From JBAZKV01 sp964443545 (GTDB lineage Bacteria; Margulisbacteria; WOR-1; JAKLHX01; JBAZKV01), in the NCBI GenBank assembly GCA_964443545.1, contig CAYUCV010000003.1, positions 1-55,513 on the forward strand: a stretch of DNA of 55,513 nucleotides. Reading direction: 5' to 3'. Numbering within the stretch: the stretch's first letter is position 1; each line of letters begins with the position of its first letter. Shown here one piece after another: positions 49,077-55,513 of the stretch. The translations under genes and the position numbers were made by a program. The notes under the pieces are model-generated. The model saw only the letters and a list, made by a program, of their open reading frames with translations. It did no database searches and had not been told where the DNA came from.

Positions 49077-49348
49077 TCTACTGCACGGCCTCCTTTTGAC
49101 ACCTCTATGACCTTGCTGTCGGGGCAGTCTTCTTTAACAGATATGTTGGGAGCGTCTTTAATGCTGTCAAAGGGGGTGTTTCTAAGGCGCTCGATACAAG
49201 ACTCGATAAAAACAAGGTCCAAAATAAAAGTCTCGTTTTTTCTACGCAATGCGGGGTCGGCGGATATAAAAACAAAGAAGGAAGCAAAAAACACCGAAAT
49301 GATGCAGGCTGACAACACGACCTCTATCAAGGTAAAACCGCCCTTCAT
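49055..49348 (-). CDS. Prepilin-type protein, PilV/GspI-like
   Basis: 97 residues, MKGGFTLIEVVLSACIISVF is a textbook prepilin N-terminus with Glu+5. The short globular part contains an IERLRNTPFDSIKD stretch as in PilV/GspI. It overlaps the FimT-like gene by 4 nt. Confidence 0.82.
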   Translation of the reverse strand: MKGGFTLIEVVLSACIISVFFASFFVFISADPALRRKNETFILDLVFIESCIERLRNTPFDSIKDAPNISVKEDCPDSKVIEVSKGGRAVECVISRY

Positions 49349-49773
49349 TCTATCCTTATCCTTCCGACGGAAGATATGACGACTTTTGCTTTTTTCCCCG
49401 TAAAACTCTTTATTTGTACGGTCCCGATGTAGCCGGGACAGGGGAACCCGCTGCTTGAGAACCGGAAATTGACGGGGTTTTCGACAAAAACGCTGCTGTT
49501 TATCGGCTCTGAACGCTCTTTAACAAAGCAACCGGTGTTGTTGTCTAGATAGCTGATAGTATAGGAACTTTTTGAGCAATTCAGTTCATAAACAGCGGCC
49601 CGCTGGCAAGACCTCTGTTTAATAAGATTTAGGTCTCCAAGCAGTTGCTGCGCAAAGACCCTGACGGCAAGGCTCTCTTTTAGTGACCGTAACTGTTCTA
49701 TGGAAAAGCACAATACTGTGGAGATCAAGCAGATAACCAGGATAAGTTCGATCAGCGTAAATCCTTTTTTCAT
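49345..49773 (-). CDS. Prepilin-type protein, FimT/GspH-like
   Basis: 142 residues, MKKGFTLIELILVICLISTV prepilin start. Residues about 45-140 contain DLNLIKQRSCQRAAVYEL, VNFRFSSSGFPCPG and VVISSVGRIRIE, the pattern of FimT/GspH minor pilins. First gene of the operon. No Shine-Dalgarno is seen before the ATG. Confidence 0.85.
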   Translation of the reverse strand: MKKGFTLIELILVICLISTVLCFSIEQLRSLKESLAVRVFAQQLLGDLNLIKQRSCQRAAVYELNCSKSSYTISYLDNNTGCFVKERSEPINSSVFVENPVNFRFSSSGFPCPGYIGTVQIKSFTGKKAKVVISSVGRIRIE

Positions 49774-49908
49774 GGCAATAGGGGGAGTAGCAATTCTGGC
49801 GCCAGGCGGAAGGGAACCGGGGTCCGTAGACCGGGAACCGTTCCAAAAAGGTCTGCGGTTTGCGATGGGCAGTTTTCGGTGCGGTGTTTTTCAACACCCT
49901 CAACAGGG
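49774..49908 (-). other. Structured 135-bp spacer between panC and the minor pilin operon
   Basis: On the transcribed minus strand, just after panC come two adjacent small hairpins, CCCT-AGGG (49906-49895) and GGTGTT-GAAA-AACACC (49894-49879), without a T-tract. Further on, CCGCAGACC can pair with GGTCTACGG (8 of 9) around an inner GGAA/TTCC hairpin. No open frame with a ribosome-binding site was found. It may be a transcript boundary or a regulatory leader of the pilin genes; it does not match a riboswitch I know. Confidence 0.35.
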
Positions 49909-50748
49909 TCAGGCGGTGATGTTATCTATCAACCGTGTCTTCCCGATATAAGCGGCAAGGGCAATTAGAGTTCTTCCTTTGATCTTTTTGATCTTATCCA
50001 AAGTGTCTGGGTCGCGAACCTCAACATAATCTATCTTGAAAAGTTTTTCTTTCATTATCATTGCCCTGATCCTTGCAATAACTGTCCGAGGATCTCTTTC
50101 CCCCTTTTTGATCAGGCCTTTTGCCATTTTTAATGATCGGTACAAAACCGAAGCCGCTTTTATTTCTTTATCCGAAAGATAGGAGTTCCTTGAGCTCATC
50201 GCAAGGCCGTCTTTTTCTCTTACCGTAGGGGCAGTGATTATTTTGATGTCCATATTTAAATCTTGGACCATTTTTCTTATTATTGCCTGCTGTTGAAAGT
50301 CCTTGGCGCCGAAAAAGGCGATGTCAGGCTTAACAATGTTAAAAAGTTTGGCAACAATTGTTGCGACCCCCTTAAAGTGGTCCGGTCTTGAAACACCGCA
50401 CATTGTTTTGCCAAGATCACCAACTTCAACAAAAGTCTTATATCCTTCGGGATACATGGATTTATTTGAAGGCAGAAAAATAAGGTCCACGCCTTCTTTT
50501 TTTAGAAGAGCGCTGTCTTTCTTAATATTTCGAGGGTATTTCTTAAGATCTTCTTTGGGGCCGAATTGCGTCGGATTAACAAAGACGCTGACAACAACTC
50601 TGTCGCATCGCTTTTTCGCCTGTCTTACCAGCTCAAGATGTCCGGCGTGAAGAGCCCCCATGGTGGGAACAAAGCCGATCGTTTGTTTATTTGACTTTAT
50701 GCCGGCGCAGACGGCGGACATTTTTTCAGGGGAACTTACGGTCTTCAT
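49909..50748 (-). CDS. panC: Pantothenate synthetase
   Basis: 279 residues. GFVPTMGALHAGHLELV with the HxGH-like motif, VSVFVNPTQFGPKEDLKKYP, FFGAKDFQQQAIIRKMV and SSRNSYLS are diagnostic. It joins pantoate and beta-alanine to make pantothenate, precursor of CoA and of the ACP prosthetic group. Five bp after topA. Confidence 0.97.
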   Translation of the reverse strand: MKTVSSPEKMSAVCAGIKSNKQTIGFVPTMGALHAGHLELVRQAKKRCDRVVVSVFVNPTQFGPKEDLKKYPRNIKKDSALLKKEGVDLIFLPSNKSMYPEGYKTFVEVGDLGKTMCGVSRPDHFKGVATIVAKLFNIVKPDIAFFGAKDFQQQAIIRKMVQDLNMDIKIITAPTVREKDGLAMSSRNSYLSDKEIKAASVLYRSLKMAKGLIKKGERDPRTVIARIRAMIMKEKLFKIDYVEVRDPDTLDKIKKIKGRTLIALAAYIGKTRLIDNITA

Positions 50749-50753
50749 CTTAT

Positions 50754-52964
50754 TTATTCCTGTGTCTTATAACCGCACTTTTTGGAGCACTCTTTGGTAA
50801 CGGAGCTCTTTGTGCGCTTTTCGACAAGAAAGGCGCCGCAATCGGGGCAGTTTTCCGCGATCGGCTTGTGCCAGGTAGCAAACTTGCATTTGGGGTAATT
50901 TGAACAGGCAAAAAAGGTCCTGTCTTTTCTAGTCCTTTTTTCGACGATATCACCGCCGCAGTCCTTTTCGGGGCATTTTACTCCGGTCTTGTTAAGGATG
51001 CTCACTATGTTCTTGCATTTCGGATATCCGGTACAGGCCAAAAAGCTTCCGAATCTACTCCTTTTGACCTTCATCGGCTTGCCGCATTTTTTGCAGACCT
51101 CTTTAGATTCCGGCACTATCGCTCCTTTTGAATCAAGGTCCTTGGTGTTCTTGCATTTTGGAAAAGCGCTGCAGGCAAGAAACGAACCGTACCTGCTCTG
51201 GCGAACGACCATAGGGCTACCGCATTTTTCGCAGACTTCATCGGTCTTTTCTTCCATCTTTACTTTCGGCATTTCTTTTGCGGCTTTTTCCAGTGTTTCT
51301 TTGAATGGAGAATAAAATTCTTCCATCACGGCCACCCAGTCGATCTTTCCCTCCGCTATCTCATCCAGTTCGTCCTCCATGTGGGCGGTGAATTTTATGT
51401 CCAGCACGGTGGGGAAATGTTTAACCAGCAGACCGTTGGTTATGATGCCAAGCTCCGTGGGCTTGAGCGCCCTTCCGTCGCGTACCACATAGCCCCTGTC
51501 TATTATTGTCCCGATTATCGGGGCATAAGTGCTGGGCCGACCTATGCCTTTTTCTTCCAGTACTTTGACCAGCGTGGCCTCGGTGTAGCGCGCGGGAGGC
51601 TGGGTAAAATGCTGTTTGGGCTCTATCCTGTCCAGAGTCAGTTTTTCCCCTTTGTTAAGCTCCGGCAGGAGGCCGGTCTTTTCCTCTTCTTCGTCCCTGC
51701 TTTCTTCATAAACCGTCAGAAAGCCGTCAAATTTAATAACGCTCCCCATGGCTCTGAACAGATAGGGCTCCGCCTTTATGTCGGCGCTTGTCTGGTCAAG
51801 TACGGCAGATTCCATCTGAGAGGCCACAAAGCGTTTCCAGATAAGGCCGTAAATTTTGAGCTGGTCCTGGCTAAGGATGTTCTTAAGCGATCCGGGATCC
51901 CTCAATACCGAGGTAGGCCGGATGGCTTCGTGGGCGTCCTGTGCGCTTTTCTTTGTTTTGTAAACCCTGGGAGCCTGGGGAAGATATTTTTCCGAATACT
52001 TTTGCGCTATGAACTTTCTTACTTCGGAAAGGGCGCTGTCGGCTATCCTTACAGAATCGGTCCTCATATAAGTTATCAGCCCGACATGCCCTTTGTCCTT
52101 GAGGTCCATGCCTTCGTAAAGCCTCTGTGCTATGCTCATCGTCCTTTTTGCCGGATAGCCGAACTTTCTAAAGGCTTCCTGCTGGAGAGTGCTTGTGATG
52201 AACGGAGCATAAGGATGTCTTTTCTGCTCTTTTTTTCTGACCTCTGATACCTCAAACACGGCTCCTTCCAGATCTTTCAGGACCCTGTCGGCGGCTTCCT
52301 TTGTCTCTATTTTTATCTGTGCGCCGTCCTTTGAATGTACGGCCGCCGAGAAAGGCTCAAGAGCACCATCCTTTTTGAGGAAGGCGGTGATGCTCCAGTA
52401 TTCCTGTGCGGTAAATCTCTGGATCTCCTTCTCTTTTTCAACTATCAGCCTTACCGCAACGGACTGGACCCTTCCGGCCGACAACCCTTTTCTTACTTTT
52501 TTCCAGAGTATCGGGCTTATCTTGTATCCCACAAGCCGGTCAAGTATCCTGCGGGCCTGCTGCGCATTGACCCTGTTCATGTCTATATGCCTGGGATTGC
52601 GCACCGCCTCAAGCACGGCCTCTTTGGTTATCTCGTGGAATTCTATTCTTTTAACTTTGATCTTGGGGTCTATGGCTCCTGCTATGTGCCAGGCTATTGC
52701 CTCTCCCTCCCTGTCCGGATCTGGCGCCAGCAGGACCAGTTTTGAGGACTTTGCGGCGGCTTTAAGGTCCTTTATGACCTTTTCTTTTCCCTTAATGGGG
52801 GCGTAAAGCGGTTTAAAGCCGTTATCAACATCAACGGCCAGGGACTTGACCGGCAGATCTATAACATGTCCGCCGCTGGCCCTGACGCTGTAGGCGCCTC
52901 CCAAAAATTTTTCAAGCGTCTTTGCCTTGGCGGGCGATTCCACTATTATCAGATTTGCGGGCAC
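50754..52964 (-). CDS. topA: DNA topoisomerase I
   Basis: 736 residues from GTG 52964, which has AAGGAGG 5 nt upstream; a longer frame from 53012 overlaps the promoter and is rejected. Toprim domain with IIVESPAKAKTLEKF and PDPDREGEA (80-88), active-site Tyr299 in GLITYMRTDS, then the typical type IA arches. Four C-terminal zinc ribbons follow (CEKCGSPMVVRQ, CKKCGKPMKVKR, CPEKDCGG, CPDCGAFLVEKR). It relaxes negative supercoils. Confidence 0.97.
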   Translation of the reverse strand: MPANLIIVESPAKAKTLEKFLGGAYSVRASGGHVIDLPVKSLAVDVDNGFKPLYAPIKGKEKVIKDLKAAAKSSKLVLLAPDPDREGEAIAWHIAGAIDPKIKVKRIEFHEITKEAVLEAVRNPRHIDMNRVNAQQARRILDRLVGYKISPILWKKVRKGLSAGRVQSVAVRLIVEKEKEIQRFTAQEYWSITAFLKKDGALEPFSAAVHSKDGAQIKIETKEAADRVLKDLEGAVFEVSEVRKKEQKRHPYAPFITSTLQQEAFRKFGYPAKRTMSIAQRLYEGMDLKDKGHVGLITYMRTDSVRIADSALSEVRKFIAQKYSEKYLPQAPRVYKTKKSAQDAHEAIRPTSVLRDPGSLKNILSQDQLKIYGLIWKRFVASQMESAVLDQTSADIKAEPYLFRAMGSVIKFDGFLTVYEESRDEEEEKTGLLPELNKGEKLTLDRIEPKQHFTQPPARYTEATLVKVLEEKGIGRPSTYAPIIGTIIDRGYVVRDGRALKPTELGIITNGLLVKHFPTVLDIKFTAHMEDELDEIAEGKIDWVAVMEEFYSPFKETLEKAAKEMPKVKMEEKTDEVCEKCGSPMVVRQSRYGSFLACSAFPKCKNTKDLDSKGAIVPESKEVCKKCGKPMKVKRSRFGSFLACTGYPKCKNIVSILNKTGVKCPEKDCGGDIVEKRTRKDRTFFACSNYPKCKFATWHKPIAENCPDCGAFLVEKRTKSSVTKECSKKCGYKTQE

Positions 52965-52999
52965 GGTTTCCTCCTTGAGTACTGCTGCGGGCTTTTTTG

Positions 53000-53029
53000 A
53001 ATATATCAGCAAAACCGGAAAGTTGTCAA
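53000..53029 (-). promoter_or_regulatory. topA promoter
   Basis: Minus strand TTGACA (53029-53024), 18-bp spacer, TATATT (53005-53000). The -35 box overlaps the end of the DUF374 gene. It leaves a leader of about 29 nt with AAGGAGG before GTG 52964. Confidence 0.7.
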
Positions 53030-53652
53030 CTTTTCAAAAAGGCGGTTGCCTTTTCTTCGGCAAGGGAGATCGCCTTTTCTAGAGACACGGCAGTGCCGTC
53101 ATCCTTGTAGTCCATATCAACATGAACGGCCACCCTGGAAAATGGAAGCGGGATAAAATAGTTGTCCCATCTAAAAGGAACAGAGAGCTTTCTTTTTGCT
53201 GCAACGCCTACAGGAACGATCTTTTTGCCCGATCTTTTGGAAAGAAAAAATACTCCCGGCTTTATTTTGTACGCCGGGCCTTTGGGGCCGTCCACCGCCA
53301 GCATCAGGCTGTATCCTTCTTTGAGGATGCCAAGGAGCTTGATGGCGGTAAGCGATGCCTGGGATGGATTTTCGGTGAAAGGCACCTGAACTATCCTGAT
53401 GTCATAAACCTCCACGGCTTTGGTAAATATATCTCCCGGGCCTCCCTTTGCCGTCAGCACCGCTGTCTTTTTTATGGGGTTGGCCTCGAACAGGCAGAAA
53501 GAAGCCCTGTGCCAAAAAGCAAAGATCGCATTGTCGTCAAGACCGCTGTAGCCGCTTATCCTTATGTCGAGCGTTCTGGAAATGCCGGTCATGATCAGCC
53601 TAAGCAGCATGGCCGCGCAGAATTTAACGGCCGAAGAAATGGGTTTGATCAT
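53026..53652 (-). CDS. DUF374 lysophospholipid acyltransferase-like protein (LPLAT/LpxL superfamily)
   Basis: 208 residues. N-terminal hydrophobic segment, then AIFAFWHRASFCLFE with the HR/HxxxD-like site, AVLTAKGGPGDIFTK, and SLMLAVDGPKGPAYKIKPGV, the DUF374 signature. Relatives of the LpxL/lauroyltransferase type transfer acyl chains to lipid A or other lipids; the substrate here is unknown. Encoded right after mutL with a 4-nt overlap. Confidence 0.82.
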   Translation of the reverse strand: MIKPISSAVKFCAAMLLRLIMTGISRTLDIRISGYSGLDDNAIFAFWHRASFCLFEANPIKKTAVLTAKGGPGDIFTKAVEVYDIRIVQVPFTENPSQASLTAIKLLGILKEGYSLMLAVDGPKGPAYKIKPGVFFLSKRSGKKIVPVGVAAKRKLSVPFRWDNYFIPLPFSRVAVHVDMDYKDDGTAVSLEKAISLAEEKATAFLKS

Positions 53653-55358
53653 CTTTTGAACAGCGAGGCTATCGCTGAGTTCTCTATTCTTGCCGCGGAC
53701 GGCCTGCCGTGCGGGCAGGTGGTCGGATCATTCAGGCAAAAAAGCTCGTTGATCAGTCCGCTCATTTCCGCGTGGCTAAGCTCGTCGCCCGCTTTGACGG
53801 CAGAGCGGCAGGCGGTAAGTTTTAGCAGCTTTTCCCTGGATTCCTGTGCACTCAAGGGCTTTGCCCGTAAAGAGAACTCTACGATAATATCCTCTATCAG
53901 CTGTTTTAGATCGGCCTTTGTCGCTTCTGAGGGAACGGCTTTTACCCTTAGGCTGTTCTTTCCGAATTCCTCTATCTCAAACCCAAGTCCGCAGAAGAGG
54001 TCTTTGACCGACTCAAAGACCGAGAAATCTTTTGCTGATAGTTCTACCAATTCCGGAATGAGAGCGCACTGCGAAGCGTTTGTGCCGGGCTGTCTTTTTT
54101 TGAGTTTTTCGTAAAGGATCCTCTCGTGCGCGGCATGCTGGTCCACTATTACAAGGCCGTCTTGGTCCGCGCATATAATGTATGTCCTGTCCAGCTGAAA
54201 GACCGGGCAGGGAAGTGACCTCTGAGTTTTGGAAGGCTGCATTGGATCAAAAGCAGCCACAGGCTCGGCAGCTGCCGCAACAGTTCCCATATTTTCCATC
54301 CAGACCTGCTGCATCTGGCCCGTCCATTTTTTCTCTTCCCTTTTAACAAGCGAGGGACTGGATATAAGTTCTATCGGTGAGGTGTCGATCAAAGCGTGCC
54401 TTGCTGCTTCGCTTACCTCCAAAAAGACCTGTTTGGGTTTTGAAAACTTTATCTCTTTCTTGGACGGATGTACATTAACATCGATCTCTTCGGGATCTGC
54501 TTCAAGGAACAGGACACCCAGGGGGTGTTTGTCCCCGGGAATGAGCGAATAGTAGGCCGACTCAAGAGCTCTGGAAAGCTGAAAATTATTGACAAGCCGC
54601 TTGTTCACAAAATAGACCTGGTACTGACGGTTGCTCTTTACCGCGGACGGTTTGCTGATATATCCTTTTACATGTTTTTCATCAAATCGCACAAGGTCTT
54701 TAAGAACCGCTTCCCCCCAGACCTCGGCAATAGCTTCGTCAAGCCTGCCGCTTCCCTGTGAAGAAAAGACCGTACGGCCATTGGATATCAGAGTAAAGGA
54801 AATGTCCGGCCTCGACAGGATGAACTTTGATACGGCTTCGATGATGTGCGAGGCCTCTGTTGTGTCAGATTTCAGGAATTTAAGGCGGGCAGGGGTATTA
54901 AAGAACAGGTCTTTTGCGATGACACTGGTCCCCTTTGGACAGCCAAAGCTCTTTTCTTCAACAACACTGCCTCCTTCTGCCAGCACCCTGCACCCCATAC
55001 CCTGCAGCCCGTCATTTGTGATCAATTCCAGTCTCGATATAGATGCTATGGAGGGCAGCGCCTCACCCCTGAAACCCAGGGTGAGGATATTGAACAGGTC
55101 ATCGATCTCCTTTATCTTTGAAGTGGCATGCCTTTGAAGCGACAGCAAGGCTTCTTCAAAAGACATTCCGCTTCCATTGTCCGTTACCCTTATCAGGCTC
55201 TTGCCGCCGTTGTGGATCTCTATCTCTATTCTTTTTGCCTGAGCATCTATCGAGTTTTCGACAAGCTCTTTTACCGCCGAAGCCGGCCGCTCTACCACCT
55301 CGCCGGCGGCAATTTTGGAGATAAGGTCGTCTTTTAATATGTTTATCCTGTTTTTCAT
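53649..55358 (-). CDS. mutL: DNA mismatch repair protein MutL, endonuclease-type
   Basis: 569 residues. GHKL ATPase: KIAAGEVVERPASAVKELVE with catalytic Glu31, DNGSGMSFEEA, and GFRGEALPSI. The C-terminal domain keeps the nicking motif DQHAAHERILYE (DQHA-x2-E-x4-E), ACRSAVKAGD and CPHGRP, so it is a nuclease-active MutL, as in bacteria without MutH. mutS is not within the window. It starts at ATG 55358, divergent from the last partial gene. Confidence 0.96.
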   Translation of the reverse strand: MKNRINILKDDLISKIAAGEVVERPASAVKELVENSIDAQAKRIEIEIHNGGKSLIRVTDNGSGMSFEEALLSLQRHATSKIKEIDDLFNILTLGFRGEALPSIASISRLELITNDGLQGMGCRVLAEGGSVVEEKSFGCPKGTSVIAKDLFFNTPARLKFLKSDTTEASHIIEAVSKFILSRPDISFTLISNGRTVFSSQGSGRLDEAIAEVWGEAVLKDLVRFDEKHVKGYISKPSAVKSNRQYQVYFVNKRLVNNFQLSRALESAYYSLIPGDKHPLGVLFLEADPEEIDVNVHPSKKEIKFSKPKQVFLEVSEAARHALIDTSPIELISSPSLVKREEKKWTGQMQQVWMENMGTVAAAAEPVAAFDPMQPSKTQRSLPCPVFQLDRTYIICADQDGLVIVDQHAAHERILYEKLKKRQPGTNASQCALIPELVELSAKDFSVFESVKDLFCGLGFEIEEFGKNSLRVKAVPSEATKADLKQLIEDIIVEFSLRAKPLSAQESREKLLKLTACRSAVKAGDELSHAEMSGLINELFCLNDPTTCPHGRPSAARIENSAIASLFKR

Positions 55359-55377
55359 GAAATCAGGGTTCTTTTTT

Positions 55378-55408
55378 TGTGATAGATAAGTAGATTAATT
55401 TTATCACA
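55378..55408. repeat. Inverted repeat in the mutL / right-edge intergenic region
   Basis: TGTGATA (55378-55384) and TATCACA (55402-55408) are a perfect 7-bp inverted pair 17 bp apart, in the 92-bp divergent promoter region. This could be an operator; a clear pair of promoters was not assigned. Confidence 0.35.
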
Positions 55409-55450
55409 TATTGTAAAAACGGGTATTTTTTTGCTTTCTTGGGAGATGTT

Positions 55451-55513
55451 ATGACACAACTTTCGGGGGCTGGAATAAGGGGCGGCAGCTTAAGATTTGG
55501 TCCGGTCTGCCCT
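55451..55513 (+). CDS. Start of an unidentified gene, cut by the right edge
   Basis: ATG 55451 has GGGAG 5 nt upstream. The 21 visible codons begin MTQLSGAGIRGGSLRF and are too few to identify. It is read away from mutL. Confidence 0.55.
   Translation, partial: MTQLSGAGIRGGSLRFGPVCP

Noticed and set aside
49774..49908. Cyclic-di-GMP riboswitch before the pilin operon
   Set aside because: The expected conserved blocks and tetraloop-receptor pattern could not be found.
52965..53012. Upstream extension of topA
   Set aside because: Covers the promoter -10 region; GTG 52964 has AAGGAGG and fits the conserved N-terminus.
1..55513. CRISPR array, rRNA, tRNA or insertion sequence
   Set aside because: No regular repeat-spacer series, no rRNA or tRNA cloverleaf, no transposase with terminal repeats recognised on reading.

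Overview
The window reads as one scaffold of a Gram-negative-type (diderm), apparently uncultured bacterium. Evidence for an outer membrane is a very large beta-rich protein ending in phenylalanine, a PorV-like barrel fused to an SLH domain, and a DUF374/LpxL-like acyltransferase. The mix of S8 protease with a FlgD-type tail, SLH and choice-of-anchor-X-like surface proteins, ferredoxin-fused EtfA and type IV minor pilins resembles candidate phyla such as WOR-1/Saganbacteria (Margulisbacteria). That placement is inferred from gene content only. Two runs of exactly 100 N (4318-4417 and 8768-8867) are scaffold gaps of unknown true length.

Layout. 1-5 kb: surface proteins (truncated subtilisin-like protease, giant outer-membrane protein). 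5-6.5 kb: an AbiEi/AbiEii type IV toxin-antitoxin pair behind a near-perfect 28-bp palindrome. 6.5-13 kb: the most unusual region, two tandem modules, each with a ~105-nt related leader, an enzyme that could make a lipid-derived signal, and a paralogous membrane histidine kinase. The first enzyme resembles cyanobacterial long-chain acyl-ACP reductase, with the catalytic Cys conserved. The second resembles the PhcB methyltransferase that makes 3-hydroxy fatty acid methyl ester signals. 13-23 kb (minus strand): a fatty-acid/phospholipid operon (yceD-rpmF-plsX-fabH-acd-etfB-etfA-fabD-fabG-acpP-fabK-fabF) that carries an electron-transfer flavoprotein and acyl-CoA dehydrogenase inside it. 23-26.8 kb: Xer recombinase, M15-like peptidase, metK, phosphodiester glycosidase. 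26.8-36 kb: an SMC ATPase that seems to lack a hinge, then an envelope operon (SLH protein, barrel-coil-SLH protein, small surface protein, sensor kinase). 36-41 kb: clpC-radA and three small unknown genes. 41-48 kb: dapB, M16 protease, nadD-proA-proB, rplU-rpmA, and divergently infC-rpmI-rplT-bifunctional nuclease. 48-55.5 kb (minus strand): minor pilins, panC, topA, DUF374 acyltransferase, mutL, and the start of an unknown gene at the right edge.

How the parts connect. The fatty-acid operon would supply the acyl-ACP or hydroxyacyl precursors that the two signal-synthase-like enzymes next to it would use; kinase 2 and fabF converge and overlap by 4 bp. Many genes overlap by 4 nt, so translational coupling is common. 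Both leader-bearing mRNAs with Shine-Dalgarno sites and near-leaderless mRNAs seem to be used: several genes have a clear -10 box only 7-11 nt before ATG and no Shine-Dalgarno. No tRNA, rRNA, CRISPR array or insertion sequence was recognised.
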